Below are positions 1-11,374 of a DNA stretch of 64,000 bases, piece by piece. Every line of letters starts with the position of its first letter. Position 1 is the stretch's first letter. The notes under the pieces were generated by a model, which ran no database searches, was not told the DNA's origin, and was given only the letters and a program-made list of their open reading frames with translations. Both the position numbers and the translations under genes were made by a program. The DNA is from Vicia villosa (Eukaryota; Streptophyta; Magnoliopsida; Fabales; Fabaceae): contig NW_026706175.1 of NCBI RefSeq assembly GCF_029867415.1, forward strand, positions 124,001 through 188,000. Direction: 5' to 3'.

Positions 1-753
1 TATCTTGATGAGAAAGTGAGGTTGAGAGCGTTATTCAATTCTGATTGTAGTAGGGTGGCAATTACAACAGATTGTTGGACATCCGTTCAAAATCTTAACT
101 ACTTAACCCTCACTGCCCATTTTATAGATAGGGATTGGAAATACCAAAAAAGGATAATTAGCTTTACAGTTATCCCAAATCACCGAGGTAAAACAGTTGG
201 TAAGAAGGTTGAGGATGTGTTGAAGGAGTGGGGGCTGAGAAACGTTTCAACTATCACGGTAGATAACGCAGCATCAAATGATGTTGCTGTTAAGTATTTG
301 GAGCAGAAAATCAGAAACATGAATGGGCTTTTGTTGGATGGATTTGGATTTCACATGAGGTGTTGTGCTCATATATTGAATTTGGTCGTGAGAGATGGAT
401 TAAAAGTAGCTAGTACCTCAATTTCAAATGTTAGAAATGCAACTAGGTTTGTAAGATCTTCACCCCCATAGAGCTTTAAAGTTCAATGAATGTGTGGGTT
501 ATGTCGGGATTACATGTAAGAAGTCGGTATGTCTTGATGTTTCAACTCGATGGAACTCGACATATTTGATGCTAGAGGCGGCTGAGAAGTTTAAAACTGC
601 TTTTGATAAACTAGAAGATATGGATGAAGACTATAGGGACTTCTTTGACGGTGGTGATTCCCCCCCAGTAGTGAAGATTGGGATAATGTTAAGGTCTTTG
701 TTAATTTTTTGAAGAATTACTATGAAGCGACGAATGTTTTTTCTGTTTCCACC

Positions 754-3700
754 TGTCATACCCCAAAATTTGCCCTCTTATATTCAATCAAAGGTTCCTC
801 TATGCATCCTCAATGGTTCAGGTTTCAATGGCTTATTCAGGTCACTCACTCATATATCAAACTTCAATCCCAAGACTTTCCCATTCAAAGGTTCAGATGA
901 TCAATAATCGACTATGTTGACCTAAAAGTCAACTATAGTCAAAGTACAGTCAAACTTCAAGATTTTTGGTCAATATCAAGTATGTGAGGGTATATCAATC
1001 ATTTGATCAAAGATTGATCATGATTTATCAGTAGGAGCTCAGAGATGACCAAATACAAAAAGGTTCAAATTAGGGTTCCTCTAGGAGAAAGTCAACTCAA
1101 CTTTGACTGGGCATAACTCCCTCATACTTTATCAGAAATTCCTCACTCAAAGCCTATTCTGAAGGAAATTGGATTCTCTACAACTTTGTCTCTCACAAGC
1201 CAAGGCTGGAAATGCATCATTCAAGAGATATGGTCAAAGAGATTATAGGTCCTCCAAAAAGTCAACAAAAACACCTTTTTGGGTCAAAGCTCGTAACTTG
1301 AGCATAGAAGCTTCAACTGAGATGAAACCAAAGTCATCATTTAGAGGACTCTTTGAGCTTTCCAAAAAGTCTTTGGACATGGTCATAGGGCAAATAACAA
1401 AAGAGATACATGGTTTAGAAGTTGGGCGATTTTTAAGATGTGCATAAAACCCTAAGTGAAGAATTTTGAATTTCTTGAGTAATGGGCCTAAGATTTCCAC
1501 TTCAAACATGGTCATGACTTTATAGGAGACCTCTAAATCCATATCCATCCTTTTATAATTTTATTTACTATTTATTTGAATTTTTGTTCATTTAAATATC
1601 AAATAAACTTATAAAAAATATCAAAATGAATGGATTAATTTATGTGGATCTTGTTTTAATCACCTAAGGGCCCAAACAATACCTTAAGAAAGGCCAAATT
1701 TCGTTCATGCATGGGGGGGAGGTGTTTTAGCCAAAATTAGAAGAAAAATGTCATGAATACTTATGCAAAATTCCAAGGGATTTGAAAGAAGAGGACATAG
1801 CCCATATTAAACCCTAAAGACACTCATATATATTCTAAAATACTCAGCACACAAAAGGGGGACGAAAAAATGAGAAGGAGGCAAGGGTTCTAAAGGATGC
1901 AAAAATCACATAAACTTGTCAAAATTCGAATCCTAATAGGGAGGCCTCCTCAGAGCTTTTGAAGGCGTTCCATCTTATTCTAGAGGTAAGGAGAGGTAAG
2001 GGGGATCCTTTGAACAGTCCCATACTCATCATACAGTTATATACGCTTCCGTGTTTCTTTAAGTTATGTTCATTATCGTTTTTTTATCTGTAGCTTGTTT
2101 CAATTAAAACTAATATCCCTAATAAGTTTGTATGATGTTTTAGATGCGATTTGAGTATTTATTTACAGTTTTTGGGGCCAAGAGCTTGAATCACCATTGT
2201 TAGGGCAAAGGAACACAAAGCATTCGTGTTCATGGTTCCAAGCATTTTAAAGACAAATAGAAGGCACCATTGATTTCAGAACGTAGTAATTATGAGATCT
2301 GGGTTATTTATTTGTTAAGATAACATTTTTTTGTCCTAATTAAATTTTGTGTTTATGTTATTGAAACACCATGAAACCGTGACTTAGAGGATGATTTAAT
2401 ACATGATATAGCGTGTTATTTGCTCCAAACTAATGATGGTTGTGTTCATGGCATTTAGTACTACAATTTTGGTTCAAATTTTGTTTGATTTCGTGGAGAA
2501 TCGAGCGAGTTATGGTCATGAGAAGATGAAGGAGGGAGCTGCGTTTTTTGCGCCATGGAGGAGCGTTTCACGATTCATGCAGCCCCCATGAAGAAGACGA
2601 TTGCGTGTCTTCATGGGATTGGTCCGTCTGGCTGGTCAAACTTTCTAGTTTCTCTCTCCGTCTTGATTGGCTGCGCATGGATGGCCTGGGGCCCGCGTTT
2701 GACTTCAACCACTCACCAGGTTTCTTATTATTTATTTATATCAAGGTGATGTATTAACAAATAACATGTGCAGCCCATTTGGCCAAGTGAAGAGATTTGC
2801 ATCCTTGAAAACCAGGGTTCGATCCCTGTAGTGCACAAATATTTTCTTGCATTTTCTTGTCCGTGGATCCCATGTAGCCAGGCGCTGCATGCATACGATG
2901 CACCTTCGTCCTCCCACCACCGGATCTCCTACAATCCAATCTAACGTACCAGTATTGCAAGGCTTACCATGGGCATTCAAAGGCAACAACACCAGATTGG
3001 AGCCAGGTTCTCTTAGCCTTTATTTTATTATTATTTAGTTATTTAAATCAAATGATAGTAAATTGTATTTAGTTTAATTTATTTATTTAAACTAGGATTA
3101 GAATACATAATTAGAAAAATGATTAAGTTAAAATTGTCTTCCCGATTAATCCGATTTAATTAATTAATTTCAATTACGAAAACTCATAAAAACCCTAGAA
3201 AAGTTATAATACATTAGGGTTTGTCCGATCCCACCGGCCATTTGGCCAAGGATATCAGGATTCAATTAATTATTCGTTTCGGTCGAATCTATCGGTCGCG
3301 ATGGTTAATAATCGATTAATTTAATTAATCAAATCCAATAAAATAATATTTATTTTGCTAAATGGTTTTAACCACTCTATTGGTTACGATGATTAGCATA
3401 TTTCTCTTTATCAATTCGTTATTATTTGTAATCAAAGCTATTGATTATGAGGGATAACGGTAAAATTAAATAATCAAAACACATCAATTTGCTAATGGTG
3501 ATAATCGAATCAATCGATTAGAATAATTAGCAATGCTTTTATTAATCTGTTAATTATGGTGATCAAACCTATTGATCATCGCGATTAATAGTACAAATTA
3601 AAATCAGGGTTGTACGCCCAAATTCTAAAACACTCAAAACACTTTTCAAACCTTTCAAAACCACAAATTTCAAACTACAGATTTTCATCCTTATTCAAAA

Positions 3701-4082
3701 CTACGATAGGCCATTCAAAAAGCCTTCAAACCATCTCAAATCAAATTTCAACTCTAAGGGCGTACAACCCTTCCCCGAACTACGTTGACTCTGATCCTCC
3801 ATAAGGAGGTACGTAGGCACTTGGCAACAAGGCGAGTCCCCTTCCTCCAAATCTTAATCATGTCTTTAACCCTACTAATTGTTTGTTACCTTTCTTTATG
3901 TTTTGCCATAACCCTTATCTTTGCAATGTTAACCTTTAGGAAAGGGTTGAGGGTGCCTAACACCTTCCCTCGACCTGAATATAGTATCTTACCCCGATCT
4001 CTGTACTGCGTAGGGTTTCCTATTCGCCCTTCAGAAAAGGTGGCGACTCTCTAAGTTATAATTTTTAGGGCAGGTTGCTACA
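754..4082 (+). mobile_element. Solo LTR of a Ty3/gypsy element (Tat/Ogre-like), inserted in the hAT transposase
   Basis: It starts TGTCATACCCC and ends GGTTGCTACA, with GGTGGCGACT near the 3' end, as in Ogre-type legume LTRs. It is flanked by a perfect 5-bp direct repeat, CCACC at 749-753 and 4083-4087. No primer binding site, polypurine tract or pol sequence lies inside, so this is a solo LTR of 3,329 bp, left by recombination between the two LTRs of a full element. Its ends match those of the solo LTR at 23859-27221. Open frames inside it show no recognisable domain. Lineage is inferred from the termini and length. Confidence 0.88.
2771..2835 (+). other. tRNA-like A and B boxes inside the solo LTR (possible SINE or Pol III promoter)
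   Basis: TGGCCAAGTGA at 2780-2790 resembles a tRNA A box, and GGTTCGATCCC at 2816-2826 fits the B box consensus, at roughly the spacing found in tRNA genes and tRNA-derived SINEs. The folding of a real tRNA (acceptor and anticodon stems) is not evident. It may be a SINE captured by the LTR or an old tRNA-derived part of it. Confidence 0.4.
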
Positions 4083-5601
4083 CCACCAAAGCGAGCTTGC
4101 ATACAGCTTTTCCTTACTTGGCTGGAATTTACGTTGAGCTTAAGCAATTAAACATGGACCTTAATGGAATGTTTGCTAATGTAGCTAGGGACGTGTTGGA
4201 TAAGTTTAAGAAATACTGGATTGATATCACTAAGATGAACCAACTCCTCTATTTCGGTGTTATTTTTGATCCCCGGTATAAGTTAAGATTTGTGGACTAG
4301 TGTTTTAATGATATGTATGGACAATCTTCAGAAACTAAGAAATCCTTATTAGAAGAGATCAATAATAATCTCTCAAAAATTTTCATGGTTTACAAACAAG
4401 CCTATGACAATGCCGAAGGATCTGTCCCGTCTATGGCAGCCGTTGTTTCTCATGGTGAAATCGCTGCCAGCGTTGAAGTAACAGCACTTGTAGCTAGACA
4501 AAATGCATTTCAGCAACATTTGCAGTCTATGGATTCGGTTGAAGAGGAAACTGAGCTACAGAGCTATTTAAAAGATAAGTGTATAAGTTTTAGTGAAAAG
4601 GATAAAGATAAGTTTGACATTCTATGTTGGTGGAAACATAATGTTACTAAATATCCAGTTCTGTCCCAAATTGTTAGAGATATAATGCCTACACCAGTTT
4701 CAACCGTGGCTTCTGAGAGTGCTTTTAGCACAGGTGGGAGGGTTTTAGAGGTATATAGAAGCTCTCTCAAACCTGAAATGGTCGAGGCTCTTATTTGTGC
4801 TCAAAACTGGTTGAGGCCTTCCTTATATCAATTCAAAGACTCGGAATTTAACGAAGACTATGAGATTTCTGAAGATGTTTTAGAAGGTATATTGTTTATA
4901 TTTGTCTTAAGTGTAATTATTTAGTTTTAGAAGGTATGTTGCTTATTGTTTTTTAAAATGTTCTATAGGATTTAATGGAATTTCAGTTGGGGGTGTAGCT
5001 CCTTTATCCTCTTCAACTCAGTCACAGCCTTCCTCTTCAACTCAGTCACAGCCTTCTGGCTGTGCCTGAAACAAAGCAAGGTAATTTTCTGTTGCATTTA
5101 TGCTAATATTTTCCTTTGTATTTGTAGCAGCCTTATGCAAATCAAGTGTGTACACTAATGTTTTCTATTGTATTTACAACAGTCACTTGCTTAATTGTTT
5201 GGAGTCATAAATGACTCATAATTTTGAAGCGACGCACAACACAACCAGCCCCATTTTGAAATAATTTTGAAGCGATGCACACTTTTGAAGAAGACAGTGA
5301 AAGAAATTGGTATGATGTGCACACTTTTGGTAAGACTTTATTCTAATTCTGATTCTGTTTACTTTGTTTACTTTGAAAATTTTAGGATTAATGGTTGTTT
5401 TATGATTGCTGAAATTGTAGTTGAATGTGAATTTGTAATAAGCCTTTGCATAAAAAAATTTAGAACTTCAGTACAAGAAAAAAGGCATAATCAACCTTCT
5501 ATTAGTTCCTATAATATATACTACCAATTTATCATTGTTCTGGCTGATTGATTTCTCATTCAAATATTGAGTGGATTTTTTTCTCCTATAAAATGCTTCA
5601 G

Positions 5602-5930
5602 GCTCTGAGTGAGGAGTTAAGCAGAAAAGCTGCCTCGTTAGTGCTGGAAAATGAAAATCTAAAGAGAGTACGTTATTATTCAATAGTTGTTCCTTCTTAT
5701 AGGGAATACTTTTTTCTGTCTTCCTTTTATACTTTCTTCCTCTTTATTCTGCTTTGCTTATCTGTATGGTGCAACTATTTTAGATATATTATCGCTTCTC
5801 ACTTAATTTCATCTCTTTGATATTTTCTAATTATTCACTCTGTTGTGACATTTCTGGCGAAAAGAAGAAGGAGCTGGCTTTGAAAGAGTATCGGTCTTTA
5901 GAGACTACAAATAAGATTTTAAAAGCACAA
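5602..5930 (+). pseudogene. bZIP-like leucine-zipper exons inside the hAT element
   Basis: Two in-phase exons are visible. The first, 5602-5667, follows CTTCAG and ends before GTACGT; it reads ALSEELSRKAASLVLENENL plus KR. The second, about 5868-5930, follows an AG and ends before GTAAGA; it reads KELALKEYRSLETTNKILKA plus Q. Leucines and hydrophobic residues recur with zipper-like spacing, and the wording resembles the zipper of plant bZIP factors. The basic DNA-binding region was not found. A short later frame ending in MGEKDYEAYEI (near 6655) could be a last exon. It may be a captured host fragment, or part of an unrelated gene beside the transposase if the element end is misplaced. Confidence 0.5.
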
Positions 5931-7344
5931 GTAAGATGTTTTGCTAGGGAAGAAATTCATAAGTATGGTCTAACTATTTCTTGTTTGTAAAAGTAAATAA
6001 TTACAGGAAAATTAACATTTGCTTATGTTTGTATCCATTGTGCATGTTTCAATGACAGTAGGTAAATAAATTAATTACATGTTTCAATGTCCTTGGTTAA
6101 ATCCATTGTACATGTTTCAATGACAGTAGGTAAATAAGTTAATAAATAGAGATATTTAAAAATTAATTCATGAAATTAAGAGTTTTTTTTTCCATGTAGT
6201 GAGAGTTGTTTGGCAGAGTGGCTGCGGCAAACAGGCTATATGTTTGAAGAGAAAATGCAGTGTCACTAGAAGTGAGGATTGATGTGGAAGCTTTTTAAAT
6301 CTCAGGTAACTTATACTAGTGTTCTTTGCCATGAATTATGGTTGTATTCTTTTATATTCCATTTCTTTTTCTCCTATGTGAAATCTAATAGTAACACCAT
6401 CCAACAACAGAAAGAAGGGATTGTGTACACTTTGAAAGAACCCATGCATCTAACACTAAAGATAGGCCTAGCAAATAATCTTGTCCCAAGGAATGATTAA
6501 ATGTATGACTAGCACTTTCCTTTATAAGTTCAAATATTTCTTTATTACTGGATTATATTTTTCTCTATTACTGGAAAATGCTAGTTTGTTTGATACCTTC
6601 CATTTGTTTGTAGGAATTGAAGGAAATGGGAGAAAAGGATTATGAAGCTTATGAAATATAACTCTTGTTTTATAGTGATTGTGCTTGCTTGGTTGTGTTT
6701 GTGTTGGTGCTATTAAATTAAAACTGGTTGTATTAAATTTGAGCAAACATTTATATGCTCAAAAAACTTAGATTTTATATATGGTTCTTAGATCTATTTG
6801 AATTTGGTTGTTTTAACTTCTTTAAACTGGTTGTATTAAGTTTAAATCTGAATTTGAATGTTTATAACAATTTTTAAACTGATTTTATATGGTTCTTAGA
6901 TGTCCAGTATAAATCAGAGTTTTAAGTCTGAATTTAAATGTTTGTAACAATTTTTAAAATTAATTTTTGTAAAAATAAGGCCCATATTCTAATAAATTAA
7001 AAATAGTACATGTGTAAATAAAAAAAGGCCAAATTCAGATTGTAATTGGGTTTAAAATTTAAGTCCAACAAACTATGAATAGATTGTTAATTTGATTAAG
7101 AAATATAAAAAAATTGAAAAAAAAACTATTGAATTTTGTTATTTGGGCTGGATTTGCAATTGGCCCAACACTATTTACCATCCGAAATAATCCGATACAG
7201 TTATCCGAACCGATTGGACCCGAACCCGAAAAAACCCGATATCAGGTAGGGTCGAAATTGGGCCACTATATGTCTCTCGTGGATTGGGCCAGATTGGTGT
7301 TTTGGGTCCGAATCCGACCCTATCCGACCGCCTGTCCACCCCTA

Positions 7345-7795
7345 ATTGTTACCTCGACGTAACAAAGATGGTTTCAAGAGTCAAGACGTACTTAAAATTC
7401 AGATATCTCAATATCATCTTTTCTTTAAATTTCATTTTTTATTGAATTTTTTGAAAAATAAGAAATGTGTAATGTTCTAAGTTTTATAAAAAAAGCAAAG
7501 ACTTTTACATATTTCATTTTGCTTTTGAAAAATAAGAAATCTATTTTACATCTAAGACATTTTAGAAAGAAAAAATGTGCAGAAAAATGTTTCTCAATTA
7601 CAACCACCTTGAGATGATTATAAACTATTCACACACTTGTTTATAATTAAACCCTTAACCCTAAAAATAATAATTATCTTGTAAAAGAAGAGTAATAAAA
7701 ATTAATTTGTAAAAATTTAAGGGAATTTACATTTTAATGATTTATTGTATGGGGGTGGGGGTGCCAAGTCTTGCGTGAGTCAATACCCATTTTGT
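7345..7795. other. Intergenic, AT-rich
   Basis: No coding sequence or element recognised between the hAT right end and the eS19 promoter motifs. Confidence 0.6.
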
Positions 7796-7895
7796 TGGGC
7801 CATATATGATTCTAAAAAAAGCCCATACAAATTTATCATTATTAATTATTAACAATATGAACTACGATTTAATAGCATACGAAACTGAAACCCTA
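7796..7895 (+). promoter_or_regulatory. eS19 promoter motifs: site II elements and telo-box
   Basis: TGGGCC at 7796-7801 and its reverse-type AGCCCA at 7820-7825 match the plant site II element. AAACCCTA at 7888-7895 is a telo-box, 58 bp before the start codon. Site II plus telo-box is the usual promoter pairing of plant ribosomal protein genes and links them to cell proliferation. The motifs are seen; the role is inferred from the family. Confidence 0.7.
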
Positions 7896-7952
7896 GTTGG
7901 CATTGTCTTCGTTCTTCACTTTCTCTCAGCGGCGAAAGCATCAGCATTAGCC

Positions 7953-9539
7953 ATGGCCTCTTCGAGAACTGTGAAGGACGTTTCGCCTCACGAATTCGTC
8001 AAAGCTTACTCTGCCCACCTCAAACGATCTGGCAAGGTATGATTTTTTTTATTGGATCTTTTTCTGTTTGAGATTTTGGAGAAGATTTTACATTTGTTGG
8101 GGTTTTAGGGTTTTCATGATTTTCTTACTAACTAGATTATGGTGAAGATTTCTGGTTTCTATCTCCAATTAGAGTTATTGGCTTAACTTCTGTTTGGATT
8201 AGCTTATTTCAAGGAAATAATCAGTTTTTTTGTTGCAGCATCCCAATAGAGTTTTTTTACAAGAAAATTGCTATTGAATTATGAACTAAAATCCAATTAT
8301 TAATTGAAAATATAGTTTGTAGAGGTGATTTATTCGAGCCTTATCAGCAGCTTTCTGTTGATATATTTTTAGAGTAAAATCATTTTTGTTAAGCTTATCC
8401 ATACATAGAATTGTTTTGTGATTTTGGGAGTCATGGTTGGTGGTATTGTTGCTAATTGCTATTTTGAAGTTGAAATTTATTTGTTTATGTTCTAAATAGA
8501 TGGAGCTGCCTGAGTGGACTGATATTGTGAAAACTGCAAAGTTCAAAGAATTAGCTCCCTATGATCCCGATTGGTATTACATCAGAGCTGGTGAGATTAA
8601 TTTCTCTCATCACAAGTTTACTTCTTGAATGTGATTCATCACTATAGCTCTATTCATGTTTCATGGATGCTTTGTTGCCGGTGAAACTTATAGTGATGTA
8701 TATATTTAAGCTAAATTTGATATTGGTTTCAGCTTCTATGGCAAGGAAGATCTACTTGAGAGGGGGTCTTGGCGTCGGCGCATTCCAGAGAATTTATGGT
8801 GGTAGCCAGAGGAATGGAAGTCGCCCTCCCCATTTTTGCAAGAGCAGTGGTTCTATTGCTCGGAACATTCTTCAACAGTTGCAGAACATGAACCTCATTG
8901 AGATGGACACCAAGGGGTATAACTCTTATTCCCCTACTTGACTTTGTTTTGTCAGAAGTTAAGTTCATTTTGTTTGTTAATTATTGCCGAACTTCTTTTA
9001 AGTAGACAAGCCAAATTAAGTTAGGGCATAATGTAACATAAGACTCTGTTTGTTTCTGCGTCAAAAGCGGCATACCTACGATTGGCCTAATGCTCCAAAT
9101 TGGAGCTATTATGCTATTGTGTGCTATCGTGTTTTCACATTTTTTCAGCCTACGGTCGCGCGCGCACACATTAAATCTACTTGAGCTTTAACACTAGTAT
9201 TTTCAATAATAAGTTCTAAAACGCGCACACACATTAAATCTACTTGAGCTTTAACACTAGTATTTTCAATAATAAGTTCTAAAACAATAACATAATCTCT
9301 GAAAGATTTTGATGGCTTCAAGACCGGAATGGTGTGAATATGCTATGCATATGAAATTATTGATCCTAATCTTGGATTTTTGTTTTTTCTATTCTCTTTC
9401 ATGATATTACTATCTTTGTATCATACATTTGGAGGATTTATCTATAAATATATCTTTATATTTCAGTGGCAGGAAAATAACATCTAGTGGCAGACGGGAT
9501 CTTGACCAAGTTGCTGGACGAATTGTAATCGCACCTTGA
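7953..9539 (+). CDS. RPS19: 40S ribosomal protein S19 (eS19), 4 exons, 143 aa
   Basis: The gene encodes the small-subunit ribosomal protein eS19, needed for 18S rRNA maturation and 40S assembly. CDS exons are 7953-8036, 8500-8590, 8733-8916 and 9467-9539, all with GT-AG borders and matching phases, total 432 nt. The protein starts [20 protein letters not shown], continues with [12 protein letters not shown] and [17 protein letters not shown], and ends AGRIVIAP, the usual full length in plants. The first exon closes after SGK, and the start has a good ATGGCC context. No lesion is seen. The third intron carries a 61-63 bp tandem duplication at 9161-9284. Upstream site II and telo-box motifs fit a ribosomal protein gene. 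Confidence 0.96.
9161..9284. repeat. 61-63 bp tandem duplication in intron 3 of RPS19
   Basis: Copies at 9161-9221 and 9222-9284 both run from CGCGCACACA to AGTTCTAAAA. They differ mainly by one extra CA in the second copy, so the duplication looks recent. Confidence 0.9.
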
Positions 9540-10457
9540 TTTATGAAATGATGTTGCTGAGACAGAAGTTTTGATGTATACCTAAATTCCGGTTTTAGCT
9601 ACTATTATCATCTAAATTTGCCGTTTTGAATGTGTTATTTTTTTATCATTAAATTATATTCCTACATTTAAGTTATTTTTATATTTCAACCTTCACCTTG
9701 GACATTATTGATCATTTCTTGTTCTATGAAATTAAAGTGTGAAAGTATTAGCTACACAATGATGTGATTTTAGCCTTTCAAATCCAACCCTCAACCAGTG
9801 CTTGCAGATGTTTGTAAGATTTTGTTTCTGAGATTTGAGATGAGGGAGATGAAGATCTAAATGTGTTTTTTAATAATCAAAGAGATAGTGTGCCACGTTC
9901 TCAACATATATCTTCACTGTCAAATACTATGCATCTATTCCTCATGTCAATGTTTGTATGTGATATGATAAAAAGTCATATTTATTCAACATTTAATTCA
10001 TAATTTATACAAAACTGATGAATTTAAAATATTTTTCAATTTAGATATTAAACAATGATCAAAACGTTTAAAATTACTGTTATAAAACACACCCTAAAAA
10101 TCTTCTACCATGCCCCACAAACCACCCTTGAAACCCTGATAAGACATTATATGCTTTCCGATTACTTCCTCATTCTAAATATCACATGTATCATACACAT
10201 TCACAGTACATCCAAAACAAAATTCATCATCAATGAAAGTAGAGGTCACCTTTGAACTATTGGAATGCATGTTTTTCTACTAGTAATTTTGAGAAAAGTG
10301 GAGGGGCATTGGATTTTTAACACCGAATTTTTTAAAAACAAATAACATTTTTATTTTATTTATGTGACAACATAATTTAAAGTAAATTTAATTTCAACAT
10401 AATCATTTTTTCGGTACAATAATTTCAACATAATCTTAACATAGCATAAAATTATTA
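9540..10457. other. RPS19 3' flank and intergenic AT-rich DNA
   Basis: The 3' UTR of RPS19 should lie in the first few hundred bases. Nothing else is recognised. Confidence 0.6.
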
Positions 10458-10694
10458 CTCCCTTTATGTCTAAATAAATGTCACATTAGCAAAATTTTAA
10501 ATTTTATCTTTTAATTATATTCTCTAATTAATACTTTTAATTTAGTATTTCTCTCACATTACATTAATGATAAAAAATAAACCAATAACAAATGAGGATA
10601 ATCTAATAAAATTATCTTTCCATCTCTTTTATTTATTGTATTTTCTTAATGTGTGACATAGTCAACTCTGACAATTATTTTGGGAGGGAGTGAG
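10458..10694. mobile_element. Stowaway/mariner-like MITE
   Basis: A 237-bp AT-rich segment begins CTCCCTTTATGTCTAAATAA and ends TTTTGGGAGGGAGTGAG, giving imperfect inverted ends of the CTCCCTCC type. TA dinucleotides flank both sides (10456-10457 and 10695-10696), the target duplication of mariner-type MITEs. There is no coding capacity. Confidence 0.6.
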
Positions 10695-10836
10695 TATAAA
10701 GTTTTTATAGGCTACACAACATTTTAACATGAATTTATCATATAAAAATGTCTGCAATTTTGACCATGCAAGTGTTAGTGTAGTTTCGAACTTGCAAAAC
10801 TATCAATCTTTATCAAGTTTAATTATTGCTTCTTTT

Positions 10837-11366
10837 TAGGGCCGGTCCCGACTTTTTAGAGGTCCAGGACAAAAAAAAAAAAATCCCTAACAAAAAAAAA
10901 TAAGTTTTACTCGCTGACAGTAAAAAAATTTACAATGTCAATTAATCACAACTGTTAATTTATTGAAAATTGGAAATGTTTGACTTTTATTTTAAGTTAT
11001 TTTAAAGTAATATAATTGAGTGGTTGTGATGCATTGATAGTGTAAAAAGTTTTACACTAAAAATACATAGCAATTAAATTTAAAATAAACTAAAATTATA
11101 AGAGTCATAATAAATAATCGAGAATAAAATTTAATTTTAATTCTCATTATAAATTTTAATTGATTACATACATGCCAAACTAAAGCTAGAATAGATGTAA
11201 CTCAATCACTGGGCTACAACTATAGAGATGTCAAATTGTTTCGCTGGCAGAAATATATTTTATTATATCAGCATTATAAATTTTAACTGCACCCCCGAAA
11301 TTGAGCCTCCATTTTTCTAAGGCCCTGGATTGTGGGCCTGCTTGCCCTGATCCAGGACCGACCCTG
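10837..11366. mobile_element. hAT-type MITE with perfect 8-bp TSD
   Basis: The ends are TAGGGCCGGTCC and GGACCGACCCTG, inverted repeats with two mismatches in 12 bp. The 8-bp direct repeat CTTCTTTT flanks the element at 10829-10836 and 11367-11374. It is 530 bp long and non-coding, so it depends on a transposase from elsewhere. Confidence 0.85.
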
Positions 11367-11374
11367 CTTCTTTT

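Larger units (their letters stand above)
1..5070 (+). pseudogene. hAT transposase (RICESLEEPER-like), broken and split by a solo LTR
   Basis: Bases 1-753 encode the RNase H-fold catalytic half, with WTS, TVDNAASND and CCAHILNLVV typical of plant hAT proteins. Bases 4088-4924 encode the C-terminal half with the hAT dimerisation domain, including the WW dipeptide, YPVLSQIVRDI, and STVASESAFSTGGR. Four lesions are visible: an extra C in a C-run near 465 puts a stop after RSSPP; a second C-run shift lies near 660; a 3.3-kb solo LTR sits at 754-4082; and an in-frame TAG occurs near 4300. The frame resumes exactly across the 5-bp target duplication of the LTR. A spliced C-terminus is possible: donor after GAAG near 4888, acceptor near 4970, then a Ser/Gln-rich tail with a repeated SSSTQSQP ending near 5070. 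The gene is not functional as it stands. Confidence 0.88.
1..7344 (+). mobile_element. hAT DNA transposon, right part (left end outside window)
   Basis: The segment carries a hAT transposase reading frame from base 1 and runs to a hAT-like right end. The last 200 bases (7141-7344) are rich in CCGAAC, CCCGAA and GGGTCGG motifs and finish in CTGTCCACCCCTA, the inverse of the TAGGGGTGG starts seen in many plant hAT elements. The next eight bases, ATTGTTAC (7345-7352), would be the target duplication, but the left copy is outside the window, so this is untested. The element is interrupted by a solo LTR at 754-4082. The 4925-7140 part holds introns, a short repeated Ser/Gln-coding stretch and bZIP-like exons. 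The family assignment is firm; the exact right end is inferred. Confidence 0.8.

Noticed and set aside
2548..3038. Several open frames inside the first solo LTR
   Set aside because: Overlapping frames on both strands without domains; LTR context explains the sequence.
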